A DNA stretch of 64,000 bases from Ascarosepion bandense (taxonomy: Eukaryota > Mollusca > Cephalopoda > Sepiida > Sepiidae), in contig JBBBDQ010000398.1 in assembly GCA_037127315.1 (NCBI GenBank), positions 5,380,001-5,444,000 of the forward strand. Direction: 5' to 3'. The notes below the pieces were generated by a model that was not told the origin of the DNA, did not search any database, and saw only the letters and a program-made list of their open reading frames with translations. The first letter of the stretch is position 1; the number at the start of each line of letters is the position of its first letter. This document shows positions 53,296 to 62,089 of this stretch, piece after piece. The translations under genes were made by a program, and so were the position numbers.

Positions 53296-53377
53296 AGTAA
53301 ATACAGAACGAAGAAAAATTTTTTTACAACGTCCAAAACATTAATTTAAAACAGTGCTCGATATATAATATATAGAG

Positions 53378-54025
53378 CTGTGAATATTTATTATAAATTA
53401 TATTTTAGAACATGTACAGAATATTTTTTATGATCTAATTAAAATTTATGATCTAATTAAAATCGGTGATCTAATTGAAATTTAAAATTTAATAGAAAAA
53501 ATCAGTTTCCAAACTGTGTTCAAATTAAAATTAAGAATTTAATAGAAAAAATCGATTTCCTAAATCCAAAATTAAGATTAAATATACAAAATTAGATTAA
53601 TTATTAAACCTCTGCTTAAATACCAAAATATTCTGTACAAAATAACCATCCCACCCCTTACCAGCACCTCTAAGAAATCCAAAGGATATAGTCTAGTCGC
53701 AAGATAATAAAAACTTGCATTCTAACCGCTAATGTTAAATCTGTCTAAAAAAAAAACCCACAGACATCCATTAATCAAACAATTTCACTACCCACGCCAC
53801 TTTCTTCAAAACTCTAACGGTCAATCCACAAGACTTGTTCTCTTATCATTAACCCCCACTAATACCCCACACACAACTGACCAAATATAAGAAAAGAGGT
53901 TTTCCATTCCTGTCCACACCGCCTGATGACCATTGTTGTTTCAATGTCGATACAAATGTACAATTGTAGTGGATATATATAAAAAAATACTGTACATGTT
54001 CTAAAATATAATTTATAATATATAT
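53378..54025 (+). repeat. 648-bp repeat bounded by inverted repeats, with a hammerhead-like core
   Basis: Left arm 53378-53422 (TTATAAATTATATTTTAGAACATGTACAG, given here in pieces: ATTATAAATTATATTTTAG, AACATGTACAG) is the near reverse complement of 53982-54025. Between them are an AT-rich part, a C-rich part (53640-53910), and a CTGATGA core at 53923. Could be the 3' end of a Penelope-like element with its terminal repeat. Inference. Confidence 0.5.
53914..53975 (+). ncRNA. Hammerhead-like motif, second family, decayed
   Basis: CTGATGA at 53923-53929, stem II CATTG-TTGTTT-CAATG, then TCGATAC where CGAAAC is expected, AAAT loop and GTA. A CCAC/GTGG pairing upstream and downstream could form a distal helix I. 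One invariant A is changed, so probably inactive. Confidence 0.45.
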
Positions 54026-54215
54026 AAATGCGGATCTAATGCGTCCTGCCACACTGATGAGATGTGATACAGCGAAACAGGCTTGTAGGTGGATGACTAA
54101 TATATTATGCACTCATTATGATGGAGCTCTCTGGAGAAGAAATTTTTAAAAATAGTTTCTACTTCAGCTATATGCGTGACTCTTCAGAAATGAATTTGAG
54201 TTCTGTCGGGAACTG

Positions 54216-54255
<40 letters not shown>

Positions 54256-54517
54256 CATCTAAACAGGTATGCATATTCGTTATCATTCCACTTTCCCACT
54301 ATACATTTTTATAAATCTATCTATCGTTCTCTAGGTGACTGCCGTGTGTATACACCACATATATATAACCCGCTAAAATTTTCTTTCTCTCAGTCCACGC
54401 GCCTATGGTTTAGGGAGTAAGGACTCTGAATGACACCAAATCGCTCAAGATTCGATCCCGGTTGGAAGCAACTGGAAGTGTAACCACACTGATGAGCAAA
54501 ACAGGTTTGTATGCGAA

Positions 54518-54525
<8 letters not shown>
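54026..54525 (+). mobile_element. HHZ copies 10 and 11, head to tail
   Basis: Copy 10 contributes only the end with its hammerhead (54049-54092), then (TA), the linker (ATTATGATGGAGCTCTCTGG; GACTGCCGTGTGTATACACC after an internal (TA)n insertion), the head CTATGGTTTAGGGAGTAAGG with GATTCGATCCCGG, and copy 11's shortened ribozyme CTGATGAGCAAAACAGG. The distance between cleavage points is 424 bp, larger than the 325-bp monomer because of the inserted TA-rich segment. Confidence 0.82.
54049..54092 (+). ncRNA. Hammerhead ribozyme, HHZ copy 10
   Basis: CTGATGA, GATGT-GAT-ACAGC (four of five pairs), GAAAC, AGGCTT loop, GTA. Helix I CCACA/GGTGG has three or four pairs. Confidence 0.65.

Positions 54526-54570
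<45 letters not shown>
54520..54570. repeat. (TA)n between HHZ and SFS
   Basis: TA run. Confidence 0.96.
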
Positions 54571-54571
<1 letters not shown>

Positions 54572-54573
<2 letters not shown>

Positions 54574-54847
54574 ATGTGCGTTGATGGTGTCGTGGATATC
54601 GGTTGTAACGAGTAATCGAGAGCCGAGTTCGAATTCAAATTAGACGCAAACACCTTTGTGAATGGTATTAATACGTCCCTTCTTCTTCCAGTTATGGGGT
54701 AAGTAGCAGAACGGATTGGGTTGGCAACCAGTCCATCCCAGAAAATAGTGGTAACCTACTGCAGGAAAATCTTCTGCCCAGTCAGTCATTTCTCTTTTAA
54801 GACATAATCACCTAAGCGAGTACCATGTACAGCACTTAACTGACTGA

Positions 54848-54850
<3 letters not shown>
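54572..54850 (+). mobile_element. SFS SINE copy with tRNA-like head
   Basis: GATGTGCGTTGATGGTGTCG, GTGGATATCGGTTG (A-box-like), GAGAGCCGAGTTCGAATTC (B-box-like), full body, tail CAGCACTTAACTGACTGA, then a (TA)n run at 54855-54895. No 5S head. Confidence 0.88.
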
Positions 54851-54898
<48 letters not shown>

Positions 54899-54959
54899 TA
54901 AATATGCATATTTTCCTACCTCTGTAGTCTCATGCACTATGCAATCATAACATACATAT

Positions 54960-55220
54960 ATATTTAATCATCCGCAGACAGATCTGTTTTGCTGTATCAC
55001 AGTTCATCAGTACGGTTGCTTCTAGCCATTATTGAAACCTGACCGAATTGACATCAGTCGGCAATTTTACCACTGAGCTATGGGGGCTCTGTAGAAAAAG
55101 GCAGATTTTAGCGTGTTATATACAATGTAAACATACGCCAGTAGCTGATAGTGTTCAAATTCATTACTGAATGAACTATGCAGAGATGCTTGAGCAGCTA
55201 ATGTTTTTTCAAAGTCTACC
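54960..55220 (-). mobile_element. HHZ repeat, copy 12
   Basis: Minus strand: linker (GCATCTCTGCATAGTTCATTC-like, TACTGGCGTATGTTTACATTG), head CATAGCTCAGTGGTAAAATTG, GTTTCAATAATGG, hammerhead at 54972-55015. Confidence 0.82.
54972..55015 (-). ncRNA. Hammerhead ribozyme, HHZ copy 12
   Basis: Helix I CCGTA/TGCGG, CTGATGA, ACTGT-GAT-ACAGC, GTC intact. GAAA is AAAA (invariant G lost). Confidence 0.6.
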
Positions 55221-55222
55221 GT

Positions 55223-55224
<2 letters not shown>

Positions 55225-55254
<30 letters not shown>

Positions 55255-55275
55255 TGTATGTATGTATGTATGTAT
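55225..55275. repeat. (GTAT)n
   Basis: About 12 units. Confidence 0.97.
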
Positions 55276-55431
55276 AGTGTTAAGTTGCTATAAAGTTTAG
55301 CGTTAAGATTTTTATTATTTCTGTAGTTTTACTTTTGCAAGATATTTTGGCAAGTATTTTTTTATCGTAAATTGCTCGATATCGAGGTGGAGATAGAACG
55401 TTGACAGGCTTAATGCAAATAATTTTTCATT

Positions 55432-55583
55432 TCAACTGAGCAGGTTCATGCCAACTTCGAAGTTTCGTGGGGAAATCTCTTATGAAATCTTCACTCATCA
55501 ATAGGTTAACAGCCCCGATGAGTGAAGACGTCATAACGATGTCCTCACGAATCATCTCAGTCGGCATGAACCTTCTCAGTTAA
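55432..55583. repeat. Imperfect inverted repeat, 108-bp spacer
   Basis: AACTGAGCAGGTTCATGCC near 55434 against GGCATGAACCTTCTCAGTT near 55563. The spacer has CGATGAGTGAAGACGTC and CATCAATAGGTTAACAGC. Unknown nature. Confidence 0.7.
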
Positions 55584-55603
55584 AGTGACAAGTCCTTTGT
55601 ATG

Positions 55604-55605
<2 letters not shown>

Positions 55606-55676
<71 letters not shown>

Positions 55677-55677
55677 G
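55606..55677. repeat. (CA)n then (TA)n
   Basis: Compound microsatellite. Confidence 0.96.
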
Positions 55678-55704
55678 TATTTACATTAATGTCTCGATTA
55701 GAAA

Positions 55705-55918
55705 TCATGAGTTATTTCCTTCTAACCCTGCAAGTTACTTGTTCATCACTGCTGTAGGCTGGTATTGAACTCACAACTTTTGGGTCAACTCACAAGAACT
55801 AACCAACGTCTATTTTTACTCGTCCATGTGTCCTTAAGTGAGTTGACCCGAAGAGTTATGAGTTTATTTCCAAGTAATTTCAACAAGTAATTTAAATGGT
55901 TAGAGGAAAATAACTACT
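55705..55918. repeat. Fold-back with arms of about 75 bp
   Basis: GGGTCAACTCAC near 55785 pairs with GTGAGTTGACCC near 55837, and outer parts (AGTTATTTCCTTCTAACC; GGTTAGAGGAAAATAACT) also pair. Imperfect. Confidence 0.65.
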
Positions 55919-55980
55919 GACCACCAGAAGAAGCTGTACGCAAGGGATGAAGATCATATGCCCCAATAATTGTAATAAAA

Positions 55981-56092
55981 GGTTCGGTTCGAAATTCCTA
56001 GCACCTGAAGAAGGCCGGAGCGTACAACGGCCAAAGCGTCGTAAAAATGGCAACAAAGATGACAACAATAGTCGGAATAATGTAAATACTGG
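55981..56092 (+). repeat. PCC repeat, copy 2
   Basis: CTAGCACCTGAAGAAGGCC, GTACAACGGCCAAAGCGTCG, GGCAACAAAGATGACAACAA. Matches 211-320 on the other strand. Confidence 0.65.
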
Positions 56093-56129
56093 AAATTTTC
56101 CCGCAACTTAGAAATATATATATATATAT

Positions 56130-56452
56130 AAGAAATATTAAGGCAGGCAAGTTATTTCATGGTAAATCGGATGTATAGTCCTATTTCAGGCGACCAATCA
56201 TCAGCTTCCGTCTTCATTTTACAAAAGGTTTTGACACGAATCCTTTGTAAAACGAAGATGGAAGTTGATGATGGTTCGCTTGAAATAGGCCACAGTTCCG
56301 ATGTAGCATGAAATGACGTATCTGCCTTAATTTTTCTTATATTTGCTTTATATGTATTTATATACATATATATTTAGAGCTCTCTTAGAGAGTTATCCTA
56401 CCAATGTATGTACAGGATACTCCTTTGGATTCTTCTATACCCACACTGCATG

Positions 56453-56455
<3 letters not shown>
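56130..56455. other. Local imperfect repeat, otherwise unassigned
   Basis: CAGCTTCCGTCTTCATTTTAC and, inverted, CGAAGATGGAAGTTGATG near 56255 make a fold-back of about 40 bp arms. Confidence 0.4.

Positions 56456-56502
<47 letters not shown>
56456..56502. repeat. (TA)n 5' of HHZ copy 13
   Basis: Pure TA run. Confidence 0.96.
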
Positions 56503-56506
<4 letters not shown>

Positions 56507-56693
56507 CAATCGGAGTCTAACCGTACTGATGAGCTGTGATATAGCGAAACAGCTCTGTCTGCGGATGACTATTTACGTTCTCACACCCTGATTGAGCACT
56601 CTGGAAGAGTGGTAGACTTTGAAAAACAGTAGCTACTCTGGCATGTAAGCATCGCTGAGCTGTGATACAGCGAATCAGATCTCTCTGCGGATG

Positions 56694-56698
<5 letters not shown>
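56503..56698 (+). mobile_element. HHZ copies 13a and 13b, second monomer internally deleted
   Basis: Copy 13a keeps only the ribozyme end. After its cleavage site comes a linker (CACACCCTGATTGAGCACTC, GACTTTGAAAAACAG, GCATGTAAGCATCGC) that fuses at CGCTGA to a second, damaged ribozyme (GAGCTGTGATACAGCGAATC, 56657-56690). The tRNA-like head and half the linker are missing from this unit. Confidence 0.82.
56521..56564 (+). ncRNA. Hammerhead ribozyme, best-preserved copy (HHZ 13a)
   Basis: Helix I CCGTA (56521-56525) with TGCGG (56560-56564), five pairs counting U-G. Core CTGATGA 56526-56532. Stem II GCTGT-GAT-ATAGC, five pairs counting G-U. GAAA 56546-56549. Stem III A-U and C-G closing AGCTCT. 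Cleavage triplet GTC 56557-56559. Every invariant hammerhead position is satisfied. This is the type I layout with a very short stem III. Activity is a prediction. Confidence 0.82.

Positions 56699-56742
<44 letters not shown>
56699..56742. repeat. (TA)n at HHZ 3' end
   Basis: TA run following GCGGATGACTACA. Confidence 0.96.
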
Positions 56743-56744
<2 letters not shown>

Positions 56745-56745
<1 letters not shown>

Positions 56746-57380
56746 AGTGCACGCACATGTATGAACATATTTCTGGTGTTAATACCACAGTTCTCGACGG
56801 AATATAACAGTTCTATAAACTATACAATCATAAATATAGATATAATTTTACGTCTATGACACGCCTCAGAGTTTTATTCAATCATCAGGTGTATATTATA
56901 AACTGACCATTCCGGGATTTGGATTTTTAATTGTCATGCTTTTCATGTTAGTTTTATATTATTATGCTTGGAGGATATCTTTTTGATTATTTAATTGTAT
57001 AATTTAATTTAAATTAGACCAAAACTTAAACATAAAATGTGATAGTTTTGTTTACTTCATTACGAGAATGTACAAAGAGGGACAATCAACAAGTTTATCC
57101 TCATATCTTGCCTGGGGGCAAACGTTGCTGGTGGCGCCAGTGATGGCGGTCCAGCAATAAACACCGAAACCGTGATATCACTCTTGGTCGGCGGCTGATG
57201 AAGACAGGGTATCTCACGTGCTAACACACGTTCTAAGTTTACAATTGACAAAGTAAAATCTTATAAGTTTGATTAAAATTTGAAATAAATTAAAATGTAG
57301 AATTTTTAGGTCAGAGATTATACATTTTATGCTACTGGGTGAACGAGAATTACTTGTTTTAAGGTTCATTAGTTGAGGAT
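56745..57380. other. Nothing firm recognised
   Basis: A segment near 56865-56905 (minus strand CACCTGATGATTGAATAAAAC) resembles the start of Penelope terminal repeats but has no GAAA. Confidence 0.35.
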
Positions 57381-57381
57381 C

Positions 57382-57488
57382 ATCACTATTTACATTATTC
57401 GGACTATTGGCCGCATCTTTGTTGTCATTATTTGGTCGTTGTACTCTTCGGCATTCTTCTTGGTATTAGAAATTTCGAACGGAACCCT
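57382..57488 (-). repeat. PCC repeat, copy 3
   Basis: Antisense version: TTTACATTATTCGGACTATTGG, given as TTTACATTATTCGG and ACTATTGGCC, CATCTTTGTTGTCATT, TTCGGCATTCTTC. Core partly eroded. Confidence 0.6.
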
Positions 57489-57628
57489 TTATCACGATCA
57501 CTGAGGTATATCATTTTCATTCCTTTGTGCAAAGCGTCTTGATGCAAAAAGAAGACCCCAAAATGCTAACTACACGCCAGAGAAACTAAAATAAAACAAG
57601 TAAAGAAATTTAAATATCTGGGAAATAA
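57489..57628. other. Nothing recognised
   Basis: No supportable feature. Confidence 0.3.
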
Positions 57629-57629
57629 A

Positions 57630-57664
57630 TATCCGCAGACAGATCTGTTTTGCTGGATCACAGT
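57630..57664 (-). mobile_element. HHZ 3' end fragment (copy 14)
   Basis: ATCCGCAGACAGATCTGTTTTGCTG is the last half of the ribozyme (read on the minus strand: CAGC, AAAAC, AGATCT, GTC, TGCGGAT), joined to an LJ fragment. Confidence 0.7.
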
Positions 57665-58110
57665 AAAGTAAAATGAAAGTACTTATAGAATAGACAAAGG
57701 GAGGCCAATTTTCGTCGGTGGGGAAGTGGCTGTAGTCGAGCCGCCAAGTCAGCACCTATCACGTTACTAACTCTCCTTTGGAGTCTGTCGAGAACACTGA
57801 GGTGAGCGACAGGGGCGCCTGACCATAAATGTCAGCAGTACTCCATGCAGGGTCGAATGATAGACTTGTATATATGCAGGATGGATTCAGGCGGAAAGAA
57901 CGTCGCGGCCTGACATAGTGACCCAACATTCTTAGCAGTGGATTTAGCTATGGACTCCATGTAGTGGTTCCATTTGAGATCAGAAGAGAGGGTAAGGCCG
58001 AGGAGGCGCAGTGTATTGCTCTCAGGGAGACTCGTTTGGTCCATGCTCAAGGGAGGCAGGAGAGGTTGCCTGTGATGATTGACAGAGGATCGAAAGTGCG
58101 ACATTGAGAC
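57662..58110 (-). mobile_element. LJ internal fragment
   Basis: The minus strand reads SVNHHRQPLLPPLSMDQTSL, PESNTLRLLGLTLSSDLKWN, AKNVGSLCQAATFFPPESIL, YKSIIRPCMEYC, and beyond 57832 WSGAPVAHLSVLDRLQRRVS and DWLARLQPLPHRRKLASLCL-like. Truncated at both ends. The upper part is an uninterrupted frame of 90 codons. Confidence 0.88.
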
Positions 58111-58124
58111 GCAGTGGCATGGCG

Positions 58125-58610
58125 AAAGACGAATTTTAAAAGCTAGATTACTGAGAGACAGAAAAATCTCATTGTAAACAAAGAAAAGAGTGTTGGATTC
58201 CTATGTGATATTTGGATAATCTTTTCAAAGATGGAGAGGCTTGAGGGAGGAGAAATGTGGCTTTACAGAAGGATTCTGAGCATACCATGGACGGAGCACG
58301 TGAGCAACGATGAGGTGCTGAAGTGAATTGAAAAGAGAAGAAAACTCATACTTAACATCAGGACAAGAGAGATGATGTTCCTGGGACATGTAATGAGAAA
58401 GGAAAACCTGGAGAATTTAATATTCACAGGGCGGATAGGAGGGAAGAGAGACAGGGAAAAGCAGCACGAGATATACCTGAGCAAATGAATGGCGGAGCGA
58501 TGTTTTGGATAGCTACAAGAGAAAAAAATATTGAGAGCGACAAGAAACAGAGCACAGAGCCAAGTGGAAGTTCATGATCACTTACGTTCTGAAGAGACAC
58601 AGCACAATGA
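58125..58610 (+). mobile_element. LR 3' fragment
   Basis: Sense: TKKRVLDSYVIFG, EAEMWLYRRILSIPWTEHVS, NDEVLK-stop, LNIRTREMMFLGHVMRKENL, ENLIFTGRIGGKRDREKQ, ending in TYVLKRHSTMK near 58610. Frames are broken in the middle. Confidence 0.85.
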
Positions 58611-58848
58611 AAAAAAAATTAATTATTAATTACTTAGGATAATTTGGATATACATAATCGGCATTAATAATTTATTTTTAATCATTTAATCCTAAACTAG
58701 ACAATAATGCTTCTAAGACTGAAATGAAGACTCCGAATGAAAACGAATGAGAAGACATTACTGAGGAGAAATGGTAACAAAACAATAGGGTTCAGGAAAA
58801 CAGAATATGGCGGTTGATGTTTTTATTTTTATTTTTTTTTAACTTTTG
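58611..58848. other. AT-rich, nothing recognised
   Basis: No supportable feature. Confidence 0.3.
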
Positions 58849-58849
58849 A

Positions 58850-59145
58850 AAAATATAAATATCAGGGAAGGAAATAACTTGAAGATAGTTCCAGAAGGCG
58901 AGAATAATGAGAAAAGAAAATACTAATATATCAAGCAGTAAGTTGATGAGTTATCTGGTAGTACTCTTGATTTGACACAGTTGAGGTACTAAGGAGAGCA
59001 GCCCATTCGAAGAATTACCATGGAACTATTTATAGAAAAGAAAAAAAGAGTCCGCGTATTGCGGTGGAAAAATGACTGAAGTCATGATGCCAGGTCCAGA
59101 ACTTTTTTTGGATTTTGTCGCGTTCCTCTGTAATCTGGCAAGGTC
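58850..59145 (-). mobile_element. LJ fragment, strongly diverged
   Basis: Minus strand: KIQKKFW..., then PPQYADSFFLFYK equal to SHRRDVASLCLFYKYF, then remains of the C-terminal region. Aligned through shared spacing with 33200-33330. Confidence 0.5.
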
Positions 59146-59352
59146 CAGATACAGATCTGTTTTCTCACTTTCTTTTATATCAAGCCTGTGGTCTACTGGA
59201 ACAATGAAATGCCTCATCTGGCATGTTTTCGTCTTGCAGAGTTTACGTCCCAACTCAGACACGTTCCTGGCCCTCTTATTTTGGCTAGCACGTCGGCCAC
59301 TGCCAGTTTTTAGTAGGCTGAGGAAATCGTTTATCATTTCACTTTCTTTCAA
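59140..59352 (-). pseudogene. RLE-type LINE endonuclease fragment fused to LJ
   Basis: The minus-strand frame reads SLLKTGSGRRASQNKRARN, KTKTCQMRHFIVPVDHRLD, KESEKTDLYLDLARLQ. The CQM..F.VPVDHR..LKE.EK.D.YLDLAR pattern matches the part after the second catalytic residue in restriction-like-endonuclease LINE proteins. It then passes into LJ sequence at LQR. Too short to classify further. Confidence 0.45.
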
Positions 59353-59354
59353 AT

Positions 59355-59610
59355 CTAATGCGTCATCCTATGGGAAAAAAGTAACTGACAAATCTTGTTT
59401 TGTCCTTTGTTACCACAGAATCCCGTTTTTCTGCCTAGATTAGGGAATCCTTTTGAATTTCATTCATATTATTATTATTATGTCATTTTTCATCATATTT
59501 CGATTTCTGCTTTGGTCTCATTACCAACCAAGTCTGCGGGGTGACCTAAGGCAGGTCGTGGCGTGTTGTTATGACTCCATTTCATGTTTTTCTATCTTCC
59601 CTATCATGCC
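59355..59610 (-). other. Probable 3' UTR of the RLE-type LINE
   Basis: Downstream of the 59616 stop on the minus strand lie CGTGGCGTGTTGTT, GCAGACTTGGTTGG (antisense) and an (AAT)n-like run at 59468-59480, a plausible 3' end. Confidence 0.45.
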
Positions 59611-59615
59611 CAGCA

Positions 59616-60515
59616 TTACATAGATAAAGTTTTCCTTAGTGTGTGGGCTGTACTTAATAAGACAATTTTTTGTATATCTCTTAAGCTGGGGTTTCCAGGG
59701 ATTCTTTCAATGTGTTGTTTTGTTCCATTTTTTATCATTCCAAGTGCACCTACTATCACTGGCACAACTCTTGTTTTCAATTTCCACATTTTTTCTATTT
59801 CAATTTCCAGGTCTTTATATTTTGACAGTTTTTCAAATTCCTTGATTGCTATGTTACAATCCGCTGGACAAGCCATATCAATTAATAGACAAGTTTTCTC
59901 CTTCTGGTTTTTAACAATAATGTCTGGCCTGTTTGCTTCAATTTTTCTGTATGTGTAGATGGTGTAATCCCATAGAATGGTTACATCTTCTATTTCTGTA
60001 ACCGGTGCTGGATGATGTTCATACCAGTGTTTGTTTACAGCTTTTCCATAATGTTTGCACATTGCCCAATGTAAATATTGCCCAACTCTATCGTGGCGAT
60101 TTTTATATTCGTTTGGGGCAAGCACAGAACAGCCTGAGATTAGGTGGTCTATTGTTTCTTGGTGTTTATCACAAAACCTGCATTTTGGATCCATATTATT
60201 ATGCATAATATTTGCCTGAAAGTTTCTCGTGAAAAGACTTTGGTCTTGTGCTGCAAGTATAAATCCTTCAGTTTCAGACTTTAATCCAGATGCACGTAAC
60301 CATCGATGAGTATTAACTTTGTCAACATTGGATTTATTGGCACGTACTGGATATTGGCCATGCAGAGGTTTGTCTTGCCAGCGCTGTTTCATCTTTTCAA
60401 GAGCTTTATCTTTGGCTTTCATTTTCATATGTTTTGCCGCAATAGTTGGTTCTTGGCTTCTGTTTTGCTTTTCTACAGAATCTACTAACTGTAAATCTTG
60501 TTTGTATTTACTGCC
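59616..60515 (-). CDS. RLE-type non-LTR retrotransposon, C-terminal ORF (zinc knuckle + restriction-like endonuclease), 5'-truncated
   Basis: An uninterrupted frame ends at a stop at 59616 and extends upstream of the first Met (60428) to about 60510, where an in-frame stop occurs. Motifs from the first Met: CRFCDKHQETIDHLISGC (CCHC knuckle, residues about 83-100), RPDIIVKNQKEKTCLLIDMA (PD...D catalytic core of the restriction-like endonuclease, about 165-185), EFEKLSKYKDLEIEIEKMWK, VVPVIVGALGMIKNGTK, IQKIVLLSTAHTLRKTLSM. This is the C-terminal half of R2/NeSL/Dong-type LINE proteins. RT and N-terminal domains are missing. The frame has no internal lesions, so the insertion is probably young. 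The exact clade needs a phylogeny. Confidence 0.88.
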   Translation of the reverse strand, partial: GSKYKQDLQLVDSVEKQNRSQEPTIAAKHMKMKAKDKALEKMKQRWQDKPLHGQYPVRANKSNVDKVNTHRWLRASGLKSETEGFILAAQDQSLFTRNFQANIMHNNMDPKCRFCDKHQETIDHLISGCSVLAPNEYKNRHDRVGQYLHWAMCKHYGKAVNKHWYEHHPAPVTEIEDVTILWDYTIYTYRKIEANRPDIIVKNQKEKTCLLIDMACPADCNIAIKEFEKLSKYKDLEIEIEKMWKLKTRVVPVIVGALGMIKNGTKQHIERIPGNPSLRDIQKIVLLSTAHTLRKTLSM

Positions 60516-60552
60516 TTACTCCCTTATATTAGGTAACTCCAGTAAATCGCTA

Positions 60553-61228
60553 AAAAACATTCAAATAAAAAAGGCCCCAAACTTAATAGAAACAAACTTT
60601 TCCCATCAAAATTTTTATATTATTATTATGCAGAAACATCAAAGTAATTTTTAATTATTTTTTAAATTTTTTTAATCCCATCTAACATGTTTGAAATTTT
60701 GGCAGAAAATCTTGTTTTGATTTGAGTTAGCGGGTAACCAAAACGTGTTGACTGTTTACAATGGAAAACGTAACCATTACATTACCTACTTTTTTCCGGT
60801 GACAAACTTAAATTTGGAAATTCTTGCAAAAATCAAATAATTGTCGGATTTCAATGAAACTCTCAGTACTCATTCACAAATAAATGTAATTATTTTTGAA
60901 GTTATTTTTTTAAAAATCTTAGTAAAAATATTTTTTGCATCTGTTACCCACCCTCCACATAAATCCATGACATTTTAGTAGATTTTAAAGTGTTCTGGTT
61001 TATAATTTCATTAGTTAAACACAGGACTCACTGGGAAATATGAATCATCTAATTTTTTAAATTTTGCCTCTGTATCTTAAAATCTGCTTCGAAGAGTGAA
61101 ATGAAATATGAAATAAAATTCTGATATTATTTAATTTGGTAAACTTTTACTTGCTTGAATAAATAATAAAAATTAAGGGCATTATAGAGTGAAGAAAAAC
61201 AATTCGATTACTAATTAATTTTTAAAAG
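60553..61228 (+). repeat. U8 unclassified dispersed repeat, copy 3
   Basis: Collinear with 22882-23535 over about 650 bp with scattered substitutions and indels. It sits directly behind the truncated LINE 5' end. Confidence 0.8.
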
Positions 61229-62085
61229 AATTGTTTTCACTTTTTTTTAATTATAATAATTTAAAAAGTTAAAAATATTTTAAAAATTATCAATGATTTT
61301 TTGTGGTTAGATTTTTAGTTAAGAATTGATGATTATATTGCCTATCAAAAATAGAAAAGTTTAATAAAAATCGTTTTGCCTCCATATTTTGAAAATAATT
61401 TTTTTTGTGCGTGTTTATTTGAAGTTTTTTTGTATGGTAATTTCTATGTGCAAATGAAATGGTCAGCGTTTCCTCCCTTACCCGAAAAATAATTTATACA
61501 ATATTGTCACTTATAAACGCCATACACTATTATCTTATCTTTAATAGGAAATTTTTCAACGCGTTTTTATATACGGCAGACAGGTCAAATGTTCAAATCT
61601 CTGATTAAGAAATATTTCTATTCTAAATTTCATTTTATAGATAAGTAATACATGTGTAAATCAGATTAATTTAACATAAAATTTGCTAATTTTTGAAAAT
61701 TTATTTGTCACAGATGTGTATTTTATTTTTGCAAGATTTTTAAAATCGAGAATTAAATTTTGTTTACAAATGTGTAGATCGCTCAAAAATTACGACAAAA
61801 TTCAAAAATTGAAAAAAAATTCTCAAACTTCTATATTCCAATCCATATAAGTGTTGTTTGAAATAAACCAGAGAGTATTTGCCTACGGGAAATAGTACAT
61901 TTAATCCTTCAGGTTTCAATTGAAATCAAAATAAAAGTTTCAAGAAAAACTTTTCATTTTTGAAAATTCATTTTAAATGTTAGATATTGAAAATGAGTGG
62001 AGGTACCTACATTATATATTTTAGCAGTAAAATCTGTCGTCTTAAATGGCAGCAAGTTTCGTAATTACCCCAGCAGTCTCTTTTG
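61229..62085. other. Very AT-rich, nothing recognised
   Basis: Possibly further U8, but copy 2 is truncated by LJ at the corresponding point so I cannot test this. Confidence 0.4.
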
Positions 62086-62089
62086 TTTC

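Noticed and set aside
56870..56905. Third hammerhead-like motif
   Set aside because: CTGATGA is present on the minus strand but the following block lacks a stem and GAAA.
59584..59958. 124-codon plus-strand open frame
   Set aside because: Antisense shadow of the RLE-type LINE ORF.
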